A DNA stretch of 16,179 bases from an uncultured Bacilli bacterium (GTDB lineage Bacteria; Bacillota_I; Bacilli_A; RF39; UBA660), in the NCBI GenBank assembly GCA_947630865.1, contig CANRJE010000020.1:1-16179 (forward strand), in the 5' to 3' direction. Position numbers and translations under genes: made by a program. The notes below the pieces were generated by a model. It made no database searches. It had not been told where the DNA came from and saw only the letters and a program-made list of their open reading frames with translations. Below, piece after piece: positions 1 through 8,400 of the stretch (within the stretch, counting starts at the first letter, position 1; each line of letters opens with the position of its first letter).

Positions 1-1
1 T

Positions 2-61
2 TCAATTAAAATGCCTATTGATTTAAATGTTGCATATGCTGAATACATTAATCAGTCATAA
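2..61 (+). CDS. C-terminal end of an unidentified upstream gene (partial)
   Basis: An open frame enters from the left edge and ends at a TAA whose last A is the first base of an ATG at 61 (TAATG). It encodes about 19 residues ending in AEYINQS. The stretch is too short to assign a family. Only the C-terminus is present, so the start and length lie outside the window. It could equally be a chance open frame, but the one-base stop/start overlap and the same-strand gene that follows are what an operon would show. Confidence 0.4.
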   Translation, partial: SIKMPIDLNVAYAEYINQS

Positions 62-90
62 TGTTTAACACAACTTTTGGAAAAAAGCAT

Positions 91-120
91 TTTACAGAAA
101 AAATTACAAAATTATATAAG
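91..120 (+). promoter_or_regulatory. Possible sigma-A promoter for the 148-783 gene
   Basis: TTTACA at 91-96 is followed after 16 bases by TATATA (113-118), or after 18 bases by TATAAG (115-120). A transcript would begin near 126, and a GGAGA ribosome site follows at 136-140. The position only makes sense if translation starts at 148 rather than 61. AT-rich sequence gives such matches easily, so this is tentative. Confidence 0.4.
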
Positions 121-147
121 GAAAATGTCTTTAATGGAGAAATAAAA

Positions 148-783
148 ATGCAGCAAGAAAAAGAATTGCAATCTCCAAGTGTTGGAGCAACAACGATTGA
201 AGAAATAGAATATTATTTGAATATACTTAAAAAAAATAATTCAAATAGTTATGATACTTTAAATCAGGAATTTCAAGATATTTTAAATGATAAAAACAAA
301 CAATCTCTTGCTTACTTAGGATACTTTTTAGGAAGAATATTAGCAACTATTACATTAGATGAAAAACTTGATAATACTATCTCTTTATACCTTTCGAATA
401 TCAAAGATGAGTATTTAAAAAAGATTGAAAATTGTGACTTTGAATCTAAATTTTCTATTAAAGACATAGATAATTTAGTAGAATTATTTTTAAAACAAAA
501 AGATAACTATGATATTTTAGAAGAAAGAAAAATTCTTAAAAACTTTGCTTATATTTATCTTTTTGAAATATATTTTCAGAAGAATTTAACAGAAAAAGAT
601 TTAGAAAATAGTTATGTAAAAAATATATTAAAGACTATTATTGTTGTTATCTTTCAATTAGAAGAAGAAGGAATAATAAAAAAGATAACATCTGAAACTT
701 TTAAAAGTTTAGATTTAAATACTATAATTAATATTATAAGAAAAATAGAATTTGCAAATATTAAAGTTAAAAAATATAAATAA
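148..783 (+). CDS. Hypothetical all-helical protein of unknown function
   Basis: I do not recognise this protein. The frame is open from an ATG at 61 (240 aa), but that ATG has no Shine-Dalgarno. The in-frame ATG at 148 has GGAGA seven bases upstream and gives 211 aa, so I chose it. The protein is rich in Lys, Glu, Ile, Leu and Asn and reads as a string of amphipathic helices, with a more hydrophobic helix in the last third (around KTIIVVIFQL). There is no signal peptide, no convincing membrane span, no cysteine cluster and no catalytic motif that I can name. It lies 14 bases before the DnaQ-like gene, which has its own good ribosome site, and both end at the terminator at 1260-1293, so they are probably cotranscribed. 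Existence as a gene is fairly sure, the exact start less so, and the function is unknown. Confidence 0.7.
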   Translation: MQQEKELQSPSVGATTIEEIEYYLNILKKNNSNSYDTLNQEFQDILNDKNKQSLAYLGYFLGRILATITLDEKLDNTISLYLSNIKDEYLKKIENCDFESKFSIKDIDNLVELFLKQKDNYDILEERKILKNFAYIYLFEIYFQKNLTEKDLENSYVKNILKTIIVVIFQLEEEGIIKKITSETFKSLDLNTIINIIRKIEFANIKVKKYK

Positions 784-797
784 TAATAGGAGACGTT

Positions 798-1262
798 ATG
801 TTAGATATTAAAAAAGATAAATATATTATAGTTGAAATAATACCTACTAGTTCAAATAGTAAAGTAGGAGAAATTATTGAAATTTCAGGATTAAAAATTG
901 AAGGTTTAAAATTAAAAGAAAGATTTAACTATCGACTTAATCCAGATTTAATTTTAAATCCTGATTTAAGAAATATAGTAAATTATGCTAATAATGAATT
1001 TACAATAGTTGATTCAAGTGAAAAAATTATGATTGCTTTTAAAAAATTTATTGGAAAATTACCTTTACTAATTATTGATAATAGTTATACAAGAGATTAT
1101 TTAAGAGTTATAAAAAATAAAAAAGAGTCAGTTTTTAAATATTTAGATTTAGAGTTTAGTGAAGATATCTTTGATATTTTAATAAAAAAATATAAATTAG
1201 AACCAAGTAATTTTTTAGTTGATTTAATTTATGAAAGTTTAATTTTTCATAGTGAGGAATAA
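798..1262 (+). CDS. DnaQ-like exonuclease-fold protein, probably catalytically inactive
   Basis: This 154-residue protein follows the plan of the DEDD/DnaQ exonuclease fold: a first beta strand (residues 9-15), then GEIIEISGLKI (24-34), a strand carrying ERFNYRLNP (41-49), a helix ending FKKFIG (81-86), and LLIIDNSYTRDYL (90-102). In active members the first strand carries a D-x-E pair and the 90-102 segment reads H-N-x-x-F-D. Here the first strand is IIVEIIPT, with V12 and I14 where the acids should be. Only N95 of the second motif remains, and I see no clear C-terminal H/D-x(3-4)-D motif. The shape is therefore visible but the metal ligands are not. The start has AGGAGA at 788-793. It might bind nucleic acid or act as a regulatory subunit, which is inference. 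The fold assignment is by eye and moderately confident. Confidence 0.6.
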   Translation: MLDIKKDKYIIVEIIPTSSNSKVGEIIEISGLKIEGLKLKERFNYRLNPDLILNPDLRNIVNYANNEFTIVDSSEKIMIAFKKFIGKLPLLIIDNSYTRDYLRVIKNKKESVFKYLDLEFSEDIFDILIKKYKLEPSNFLVDLIYESLIFHSEE

Positions 1263-1293
1263 AAGGATATGAAATTATCTTTTTATTTTTTTT
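1260..1293 (+). terminator. Rho-independent terminator overlapping the stop codon
   Basis: Bases 1260-1269 pair with 1276-1285 across a six-base loop: a ten-pair stem with one G-U, mostly A-T. Eight T residues follow at 1286-1293. The stem includes the TAA stop (1260-1262) of the DnaQ-like gene. It separates that operon from the next gene, whose -10 lies only about ten bases further on. Confidence 0.75.
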
Positions 1294-1299
1294 CAAATA

Positions 1300-1308
1300 T
1301 GATATTAT
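1300..1308 (+). promoter_or_regulatory. Extended -10 promoter of the flippase-like gene
   Basis: TGATATTAT fits an extended -10 (TGn followed by TATTAT). There is no good -35; the 17-base position reads TTTTTA. It lies directly after the terminator, and transcription would start near 1315, about 19 bases before the ATG at 1334. Confidence 0.5.
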
Positions 1309-1333
1309 TAATAAGTAATAACTATGGTGATAT

Positions 1334-2368
1334 ATGGAAAAAGATGATAATATTTTAAAGAGAAGTTTAATAAGTGCTTTAATTTTTATTTTATTTGTCA
1401 TAATCGTTTTTTATTTTATATTTCGAAAAAACGATATTAGAGTAATTTTTCACATTTTAAAGAATACTAAAAAATTATATTTGTTAGTAGCCATTTTTTG
1501 TATGGCTTGTTTTAGCATATGTGAAGCAATTAACTTAAAAAGAACATTGAAATTATGTGGTACAAAAGTAAGTTTTTTACAAGCTTATAAATATGCTTTA
1601 GGAGGTTTTTTTGTTTCATCAATTACTCCTAGTTCATCAGGAGGAGACCCTATGCAACTTTATTTAATGACAAAAGATAAAGTTCCAATATCACATTCAG
1701 CTATTGCTCTTCTTACTAAACTTTTAACTTTTCAGTTTGTTGTAATTATTGTATCCTTATTTAGTTTTATCTTTAGATATAATTTATTTTCTAATATGGG
1801 TTATGTAAAATACTTAATCTTTTTAGGTATGTTTTTAAACTTTTTAGTTTTTCTTTTATATCTTTTAATTATTTTTTATAAATCTGTTATTGAATTTTTA
1901 GTAGAGATTTTTTCTAAATTATTAAAAAAATTTCGTTATAAAAAGATAGATCTCTTAAAAGAAAAAATTAACTCACATATTTTAGAGTATGAAAGAGCAG
2001 CTAAAGTTTTAAAAAAGAATCCAAAAACTTTTCTTTTAAATATCTTAACGACTTTAATAGAGATGCTTTTATATTATAGTATATCTTATTTTGTTTATTT
2101 ATCATTTGGTCTTAACAATGAAAATATCTCTACATTTATTGCTATTCAATCCGTTTTATTTATTTCTGTTTCATTTTTACCTTTTCCAGGGGCAGTTGGT
2201 GCAAGTGAAGCAACTTTTATGCAGTTATATAAAAATATTTATGGAAATAAAATTTTAGGAAGTGCTATGGTAATTACTAGATTTATTAACTTTTATCTTT
2301 TTGTTTTATATTCTGGTATTGTAATATTAAGTTATATTTTAGAAAAAAATTTAAAAAATTCTTCTTAA
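1334..2368 (+). CDS. Flippase-like integral membrane protein (LPG_synthase_TM / UPF0104 family)
   Basis: This 344-residue polytopic membrane protein has about seven to eight hydrophobic segments, the first at roughly residues 11-30. Two signatures of the lysylphosphatidylglycerol synthase transmembrane family (PF03706, the membrane half of MprF and the YbhN group) are clear: TPSSSGGDP at 98-106 and LPFPGAVGASEATF at about 282-295. The soluble aminoacyl-transferase half of MprF is absent, as in the stand-alone members. These proteins are thought to move lipids or lipid-linked molecules across the cytoplasmic membrane, but the substrate here cannot be read from sequence. The length is normal for the family. 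The start has a weak site (GGTGA at 1326-1330, only three bases from the ATG). It is flanked by a terminator upstream and a new promoter downstream, so it is probably transcribed alone. Confidence 0.88.
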   Translation: MEKDDNILKRSLISALIFILFVIIVFYFIFRKNDIRVIFHILKNTKKLYLLVAIFCMACFSICEAINLKRTLKLCGTKVSFLQAYKYALGGFFVSSITPSSSGGDPMQLYLMTKDKVPISHSAIALLTKLLTFQFVVIIVSLFSFIFRYNLFSNMGYVKYLIFLGMFLNFLVFLLYLLIIFYKSVIEFLVEIFSKLLKKFRYKKIDLLKEKINSHILEYERAAKVLKKNPKTFLLNILTTLIEMLLYYSISYFVYLSFGLNNENISTFIAIQSVLFISVSFLPFPGAVGASEATFMQLYKNIYGNKILGSAMVITRFINFYLFVLYSGIVILSYILEKNLKNSS

Positions 2369-2372
2369 AAAG

Positions 2373-2402
2373 TTAGAAGTTAATTAGTTTATGCGTTATA
2401 AT
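2373..2402 (+). promoter_or_regulatory. Sigma-A promoter of the pseudopilin gene
   Basis: TTAGAA (2373-2378) lies 18 bases upstream of a perfect TATAAT (2397-2402). The -10 covers the ATG at 2401, so that ATG cannot be translated from this transcript. RNA would start near 2409, just at the ribosome site that serves the GTG at 2419. This decides the start of the following gene. Confidence 0.6.
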
Positions 2403-2418
2403 GATAGTAGGTGTTAAT

Positions 2419-3099
2419 GTGAAAAATAAAAAAGGTTATACTTTAATTGAATTATTAGGTGTTATTGTTCTTTTATCTATTCTTTCAAGTCTTGGGGTAG
2501 TTGTTTATACAAATTTCATGATTCAAAGAGAACAAGTTTACTATAAAGAACTAGAAGAATCCATGCTTTTAGCAGGAGGGGAATATTATACTTTTAACAA
2601 AAGTTCTGCTCCTTTAATGTTTGGAGATGAAAAGAAGGTTACTTTAAGTTATTTAAAAAATAATATTTATACAGAAGGCGAGATAAAGGATGCTAGAAAT
2701 AATTCTTGTGATTTAGAAGAAAGTTATGTTGGAGCATATAAAGATAGTATTGATAAAACAAATTATTATGTTTGTTTAGTATGCGGAGATTATCATACAG
2801 AAAATCTTGCTTGTCAAAGGGATTTAGATTATACACTTACAATAAAAAATGCTAATAAGAAAATAACAACAACAGCTATTGCAACTAACAAAGCTATTTT
2901 AAATTTTGAAACATTGAATGATATGGATAAAGTAGTTTTAGAAAATAATCAAGGGGATACGGAAACTTGTACTTTAAAGGATAATAATGGATTAAAAAGT
3001 TGTTCCTTAGAAGTAAAAGAAACTGGTAATTATCAAGTATATGGTAAAACAGGTTCTAATAGTAGTCGTATTAAAGAAATTAAAGTATTAATAAAATAA
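2419..3099 (+). CDS. Type IV pilin-like protein (pseudopilin) with class III signal
   Basis: The N-terminus is a prepilin leader: a short basic peptide (residues 1-6, KNKKG) followed by YTLIELLGVI, with Gly at -1 of the predicted prepilin peptidase cut, Tyr at +1 and Glu at +5 of the mature protein. A single hydrophobic helix runs to about residue 30. I chose the GTG at 2419 because it gives the usual six-residue leader, has AGGTG 5-7 bases upstream, and because the -10 box covers the alternative ATG at 2401. The protein is 226 aa. The mature part has six cysteines (97, 119, 122, 132, 184, 195), an even number suggesting disulfides outside the cell; the last two bracket a beta-rich, Ig-like C-terminal region. 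It may be a minor pilin of a type IV or competence pilus. No prepilin peptidase, assembly ATPase or PilC-like gene is in the window. It lies 20 bases before addB and may be cotranscribed with it. Confidence 0.85.
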   Translation: MKNKKGYTLIELLGVIVLLSILSSLGVVVYTNFMIQREQVYYKELEESMLLAGGEYYTFNKSSAPLMFGDEKKVTLSYLKNNIYTEGEIKDARNNSCDLEESYVGAYKDSIDKTNYYVCLVCGDYHTENLACQRDLDYTLTIKNANKKITTTAIATNKAILNFETLNDMDKVVLENNQGDTETCTLKDNNGLKSCSLEVKETGNYQVYGKTGSNSSRIKEIKVLIK

Positions 3100-3119
3100 T
3101 TAAATGTTAAGAGGTAGTT

Positions 3120-5459
3120 ATGGCAGAAAGAAAAAAAATCTTACTAGTTGAAGATAATTTAAAAGATAAAGTTTTAGAAGAATTGGATAAAGAGAATAAA
3201 TTAGTAAATATTAAAATTTTATCTAAAAATGAATTTATAACTAATTACTTTTATGATTATAATGAAGAAACAATTTATTATGTAGTTAGATACTATAATA
3301 CTAATCCTAAAAATGCTAAGATTTTTTTAGATAATATGAAATATGTTTTAGAAATCGATAGTCAAGATGAAAAAATATTATTTTTAAAAAAACTATATCA
3401 GGAATTAATAGAAAAAAAATTATTAATTTTAAATAATTATTTTAAAGAATATTTAAAAAGTGTTCATATTGAAGTTTTATTAAGTGAAAAGATAGAACCA
3501 TTCTTTCGTAATATTTTAGATAAGTATGATGTTAGTTATCAATCAATTTCTAAAACTAATTTAGATTTAACTCCTAATATTTATCATTTTAAAGACATTG
3601 ATACAGAATGTTCTTATATCTTTGATTCCATATCATCTTTAATTAAAAAAGGTGTTGATATTCAAAATATTAAATTAATTAATATAGGTAATGAATATAC
3701 TCATCATTTAAAAAGATTTTCAAAATTTTATGGTCTTAAAATTAATAATTTAGATAGAGAAAGTATATATGGAACACTTTTAGTAAATAAAGTTTTAAAA
3801 TTAATTAAAGAAGGAAAGTCGAAAGATGATATTTTAACTTATTTAAATAAAAAAATGAATGAGGAACTTGGTTTAAAAATTTTTAATATTTTAAATAAGT
3901 ATTATTTTGTTGATGATTTTTTAGAGGTATTAGATTTAATAAAAGAAGACTTTAAAGAAGCATTTATAAAACCTTTAAATAACAAAAATGCTCTTGATTT
4001 AATTCCTTTAAATTCCTTTTTGATAAAAGACGAGAACTATATTTTTCTAATGGGATTTAATTTAGAAAATATTCCTAAAACATATAAAGATATTGATTAT
4101 TTAAGTGATGATTTAAAAAGTAAGATTGGCTTATTTACAAGTTTAGAAAAAAATATAAATGAAAGAATAACTACTTTATATCATCTTAAAAATATTAAGA
4201 ATTTAGTAATTACATACAAAGATAGTGATGCTTATCAAAGTTATTATCCTTCTAATTTAATAAGTGAATTAGGAAAAAGCGTAGATTTATTTGATTCTTT
4301 AAATAATACATCAAATCTTTATAATAAAATTAAATTGACAAAAAAACTTGATACATTTTTAAAATATGGTGAAGAGGAAGATGGAACAGCAATTCTTTTA
4401 AATACTTACAAAGATATTCCTTATTTAACTTATGATAATAAATATAAGCGCATAAATAAAAAAATTCAAAATATTAGACTTTCATATACTTCACTTGATA
4501 ATTTTTATCATTGTCAATTTAGATTTTATATTGATAGTATTTTAAAATTGAATATTTATGAAGATAATTTCAAACTTTTAATAGGAAATTTATTTCATTA
4601 TGTTTTATCAAAAATGTATAGTGAAGATTTTAATTTAGAGAGTACTTGGAATGAATTTTTAGAATCTAAAAAGTTTTCAAAGAAAGAAGAATTTTATTTA
4701 GAGATATTAAAAGAAGAATTAGTTGAGATTATAGAAATATTAAAACAACATTATGAATTAACAGGTTTAACTAATATTAAAACCGAAAGTGAAATTAATT
4801 TAGAATATCCTGATAATTTTAAATTTAAAGGTATTATAGATAAAATAATGTATAAAGAAAAAAATAATGAAACTTATGTTAGTTTAATTGATTATAAAAC
4901 AGGAACTCCTAAGACTAATATGACAAATTTAATTTATGGAATTGATATGCAATTACCAATTTATGCTTATCTTATTAAAAAAAGTAATTTATTTTTAAAT
5001 CCGAAGATTATTGGTTTTTACTTTGAACAAATAATTCATGAACCTTTAAGTTATACTCCTAAAAAGACTTATAAAGAACTTAAAAAAGATAGTTTAAAAT
5101 TAGAAGGTTATTCAATTGATGATAGTTATTTAGTTAATATGTTTGATTCTAGTTATGAAAATAGTGAAATGATAAGAGGAATGAAAGTATCTAGTAAAGG
5201 ATTTTACTACTATACAAAAGTTTTAACGGAAGATGCTATTGATAAATTGGTTTCTATAGTTGATGATAAAATAAAAGAAGCATTTGAAGAAATAAAGGAA
5301 GCTAATTTTATTATCAATCCTAAAGTAATTGAAAAAGATAATATTGGTTGTAAATATTGTAAATATCAGGATTTATGTTTTAAAACAGGAAATGATTTTA
5401 AGTATTTAGATAAAAAAGAAGATTTATCTTATTTGGAAAGTGGTGATGAAAATGCCTAA
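3120..5459 (+). CDS. addB: AddB-like helicase-nuclease subunit, short form without Walker A
   Basis: AddB-type subunits pair with AddA to resect double-strand breaks for recombination. The C-terminal nuclease is clear: H493, D574 in GIIDK, and D591-Y592-K593 of the PD-(D/E)XK core followed by a Gln/Tyr motif (QLPIYAY). The iron-sulfur staple cysteines are C465, C744, C747 and C753, with the C-x2-C-x5-C end spacing known from AddB. The middle (about residues 155-385) resembles helicase domain 2 of AddB, including FLMGFNLENIPKTYKDIDYL and YYPSNLISEL. AddB is usually about 1,100-1,170 aa; this one is 779. Its N-terminus begins KKILLVEDNLKDK, where AddB normally has a GxxGxGKT loop, and I see no Walker A anywhere. 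It is therefore probably a nuclease and scaffold subunit, not an ATPase. The start has AAGAGG five bases upstream. It overlaps addA by eight bases, which supports the pairing. Confidence 0.88.
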   Translation: MAERKKILLVEDNLKDKVLEELDKENKLVNIKILSKNEFITNYFYDYNEETIYYVVRYYNTNPKNAKIFLDNMKYVLEIDSQDEKILFLKKLYQELIEKKLLILNNYFKEYLKSVHIEVLLSEKIEPFFRNILDKYDVSYQSISKTNLDLTPNIYHFKDIDTECSYIFDSISSLIKKGVDIQNIKLINIGNEYTHHLKRFSKFYGLKINNLDRESIYGTLLVNKVLKLIKEGKSKDDILTYLNKKMNEELGLKIFNILNKYYFVDDFLEVLDLIKEDFKEAFIKPLNNKNALDLIPLNSFLIKDENYIFLMGFNLENIPKTYKDIDYLSDDLKSKIGLFTSLEKNINERITTLYHLKNIKNLVITYKDSDAYQSYYPSNLISELGKSVDLFDSLNNTSNLYNKIKLTKKLDTFLKYGEEEDGTAILLNTYKDIPYLTYDNKYKRINKKIQNIRLSYTSLDNFYHCQFRFYIDSILKLNIYEDNFKLLIGNLFHYVLSKMYSEDFNLESTWNEFLESKKFSKKEEFYLEILKEELVEIIEILKQHYELTGLTNIKTESEINLEYPDNFKFKGIIDKIMYKEKNNETYVSLIDYKTGTPKTNMTNLIYGIDMQLPIYAYLIKKSNLFLNPKIIGFYFEQIIHEPLSYTPKKTYKELKKDSLKLEGYSIDDSYLVNMFDSSYENSEMIRGMKVSSKGFYYYTKVLTEDAIDKLVSIVDDKIKEAFEEIKEANFIINPKVIEKDNIGCKYCKYQDLCFKTGNDFKYLDKKEDLSYLESGDENA

Positions 5460-8400
5460 TTGGACTAAAGAACAAGAATTAGCTATTACTAAAAGTGGCA
5501 TGAATATCATTGTTTCAGCAGGAGCAGGAAGTGGTAAAACCGCCGTTTTAACAGAACGTGTTATTAGAAAATTAAAAAATGGAGAAGATGTTTCAAGACT
5601 TTTAATTTTAACTTTTACCAATGCTGCAGCTAAAGAGATGAAAGATAGAATCAGAAAAGCTATTATTGAAGAAAAATTAGATGATGAGTTACCTAAAATA
5701 GATTCAAGTTATATTACAACTTTTGATTCTTTTGCTCTTGCTATTGTAAAAAAATATCATTATCTATTAAATATTAGTTCCAAAGTAGAAATTGCTAATG
5801 ATTTAATTTTAAAATGGAAAAAAGAAGAACTTTTAGATACAATATTTGAAGAATTATATCAAGAAAATGATGAACAATTTCATAGTTTATTAAAAGATTT
5901 TACAATTAGAGATGATAAAACATTAAAAGAATATATATTAGAAATCTACGATAAATTAGATTTAGAATATGATAAAATAACTCTTTTAGATAATTATTTT
6001 GATAATTTTTTTAATGATAAATTTATTGAAAATAGTGTTATAGAATTTGAAGATTTATTACAGGATAAAATTTTAAAGATTAAAGAGAATTTAGCTGAAA
6101 TTGAACTTAGAGCAGATGGAGATTTTACCTCAAAACTATATGAATCTTTAAAACCTATAATAGAAAATACAGATTATGATTTAATTAAAGAAGGACTTTC
6201 AAATTTAAATATTCCAAGACTTGGTAAAAATATGTCCTCTATTAAACCATTTAAAGAAAAGATTAGCACTTTAAGAGATACTCTTAAAAATATGATGATT
6301 TATGAATCTAAAAGTGATATATATAATATGCTTCTTAAAACTAAAAATAATATTCAAATTATAATAAAAATTTTAAAAGAATTAGATGAAAGATTTTTAA
6401 TTTATAAAAATAAAGAAGAATTATATGACTTTTTAGATATTAGTAAAATGGCTATTAAAATAGTAAAAGAACATAGTGATATTGCCTCTTATTTAAAAAA
6501 TTATTTTCATGAAATTTTAATTGATGAATATCAAGATACTAGTGATATTCAAGAATATTTTATATCTTTTATTGCTAATAATAATGTTTATATGGTAGGA
6601 GATATCAAACAATCAATCTATAGATTTCGAAATGCTAATCCTAATTTATTTAAAGATAAATACAATAATTATCAAAATGAAGTTGGGGGATATAAAATTG
6701 ATTTAGTTAAAAATTTTAGGTCAAGAGAAGAAACTTTAGCTAATATTAATTATATATTTAATTATATTATGGATTTAGATATTGGAGGAGCAGATTATAA
6801 AAACTTTCATCAAATGGTATTTGGAAATAGTGTTTATAATGAGTTTAATCCAAGTGATCAAGATAATAATTTTGAAATTTATAATTATGAATTATCAGAT
6901 AAAAATTTTGATAAAAATGAAGTAGAGGCTTTTATTGTAGCAAAAGATATTTTAGATAAAGTTAGTAGTGGATATCAAGTTTATGATAAAGATTTAAAAG
7001 GATTAAGACCAATTACATTTTCTGATTTTGTTATTTTAATCGATAAATCTAAAAGTTTTGATTTATATAAAAAAATATTTGAATATAAAGGAATTAATTT
7101 AACAATTATTAAAGATGAAAGTATTAAAGGAAATGCGGATTTATTTATTTTAAAAAATATATTAGTTCTTATTAAAAATTATTTAGATAATTCTTATAAA
7201 GAAGAATTTAAATATGCTTATTTAAGTATTGGTCGTAGTTATTTATTTTCATTAAGTGATGAAGAATTATATGAAAGAATTACAAATAATAATTTTAAAG
7301 ATGATAAGATTTTAGAACATATTAAAAATTTATGTACTTCTATAGAAACTATTTCTCCTAGTAAGTTAATTGAAAATATTTTAGATGAATTTAATTTTTA
7401 TGAAAAGTTAATTACGGTTGGTAATATAAATGAATCAATTATTAGGTTTGATTATTTAAGTGATTTAGTTTCTAATTTAGAAAATTTATCTTATACCTAT
7501 ATAGATATTTTAGAATATTTAAAAAAGATGATAGAAAATGATGAGGAAATTAAATATTCTTTAAATAAAGATACTCCTAATAGTGTTAAAATCATGACAA
7601 TTCATAAGAGTAAAGGTCTTGAATATCATGTATGTTATTATACAGGATTAACTAACGCTTTTAATGTTAAAGATGCTAAAAAGAGATTTTTATATGATTC
7701 TAAATATGGTATTGTTATTCCTGTTTTTGATGAAGGAGTTAAAAATACAATTTGGGAACAATTATATAAAAATAATTATATAAAAGAAGATATAAGTGAA
7801 AGAATTAGATTATTTTATGTTGCTTTAACAAGAGCAAAAGAAAAAATGATTTTAGTAACAACTTTAACTGATGATGTTGATACTTTAGAAGATGGAGATT
7901 CTCTTGACCAAGAATTAATAGAACTTGATACAAGACTTAAATATAAATCATTTTCATCAATTTTAAATTCAATTAAAGATAAATTAAGTCCTTATATAAA
8001 AAATATTAATTTAGATGACTATAAAATTACAAAAGATTATAATTCTGTAAAAGAAGAAAATGTTAAAGAAAAAGTTAGTAAAACAAATGACAAAATAACA
8101 GTTCAAGAACTTAATATTTTAGATATATATCTTAAAGAAGAAAAATTTTCTAAAACAATTAAAAGTTTTGTTACAAAGAACGATAGAGAAAAATTAGATT
8201 TTGGTACAATGATGCATTATTTTTTAGAAATAACGGATTTTAAAAAACCTAATTATGAAATTATTCCATCTATTTATCAAGAATATATTAAGAAGTTTTT
8301 AAAGTCTAATTTATTAAAAAATATTAAAGATGCTACTATTTATAAAGAATATGAGTTTATTGAACATGATTTGGAAATTAAAAAACATGGTATTATTGAT

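Noticed and set aside
61..147. N-terminal extension of the first unknown gene from the ATG at 61
   Set aside because: There is no Shine-Dalgarno before 61, while the ATG at 148 has GGAGA and a possible promoter lies between. It remains possible through stop-start coupling with the upstream gene (TAATG).
1156..1401. Minus-strand open frame of 81 codons
   Set aside because: It lies across the end of the DnaQ-like gene, the terminator and the start of the flippase-like gene. It has low-complexity Ile/Leu/Lys/Tyr composition and is a shadow of AT-rich DNA.
2361..2379. CTTCT/AGAAG hairpin after the flippase-like gene as a terminator
   Set aside because: The stem is only five pairs and no T-run follows it, so termination there is not supported.
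5424..5621. Minus-strand open frame of 65 codons
   Set aside because: It is antisense to the addB/addA junction and to the AddA Walker A region, and has no ribosome site.
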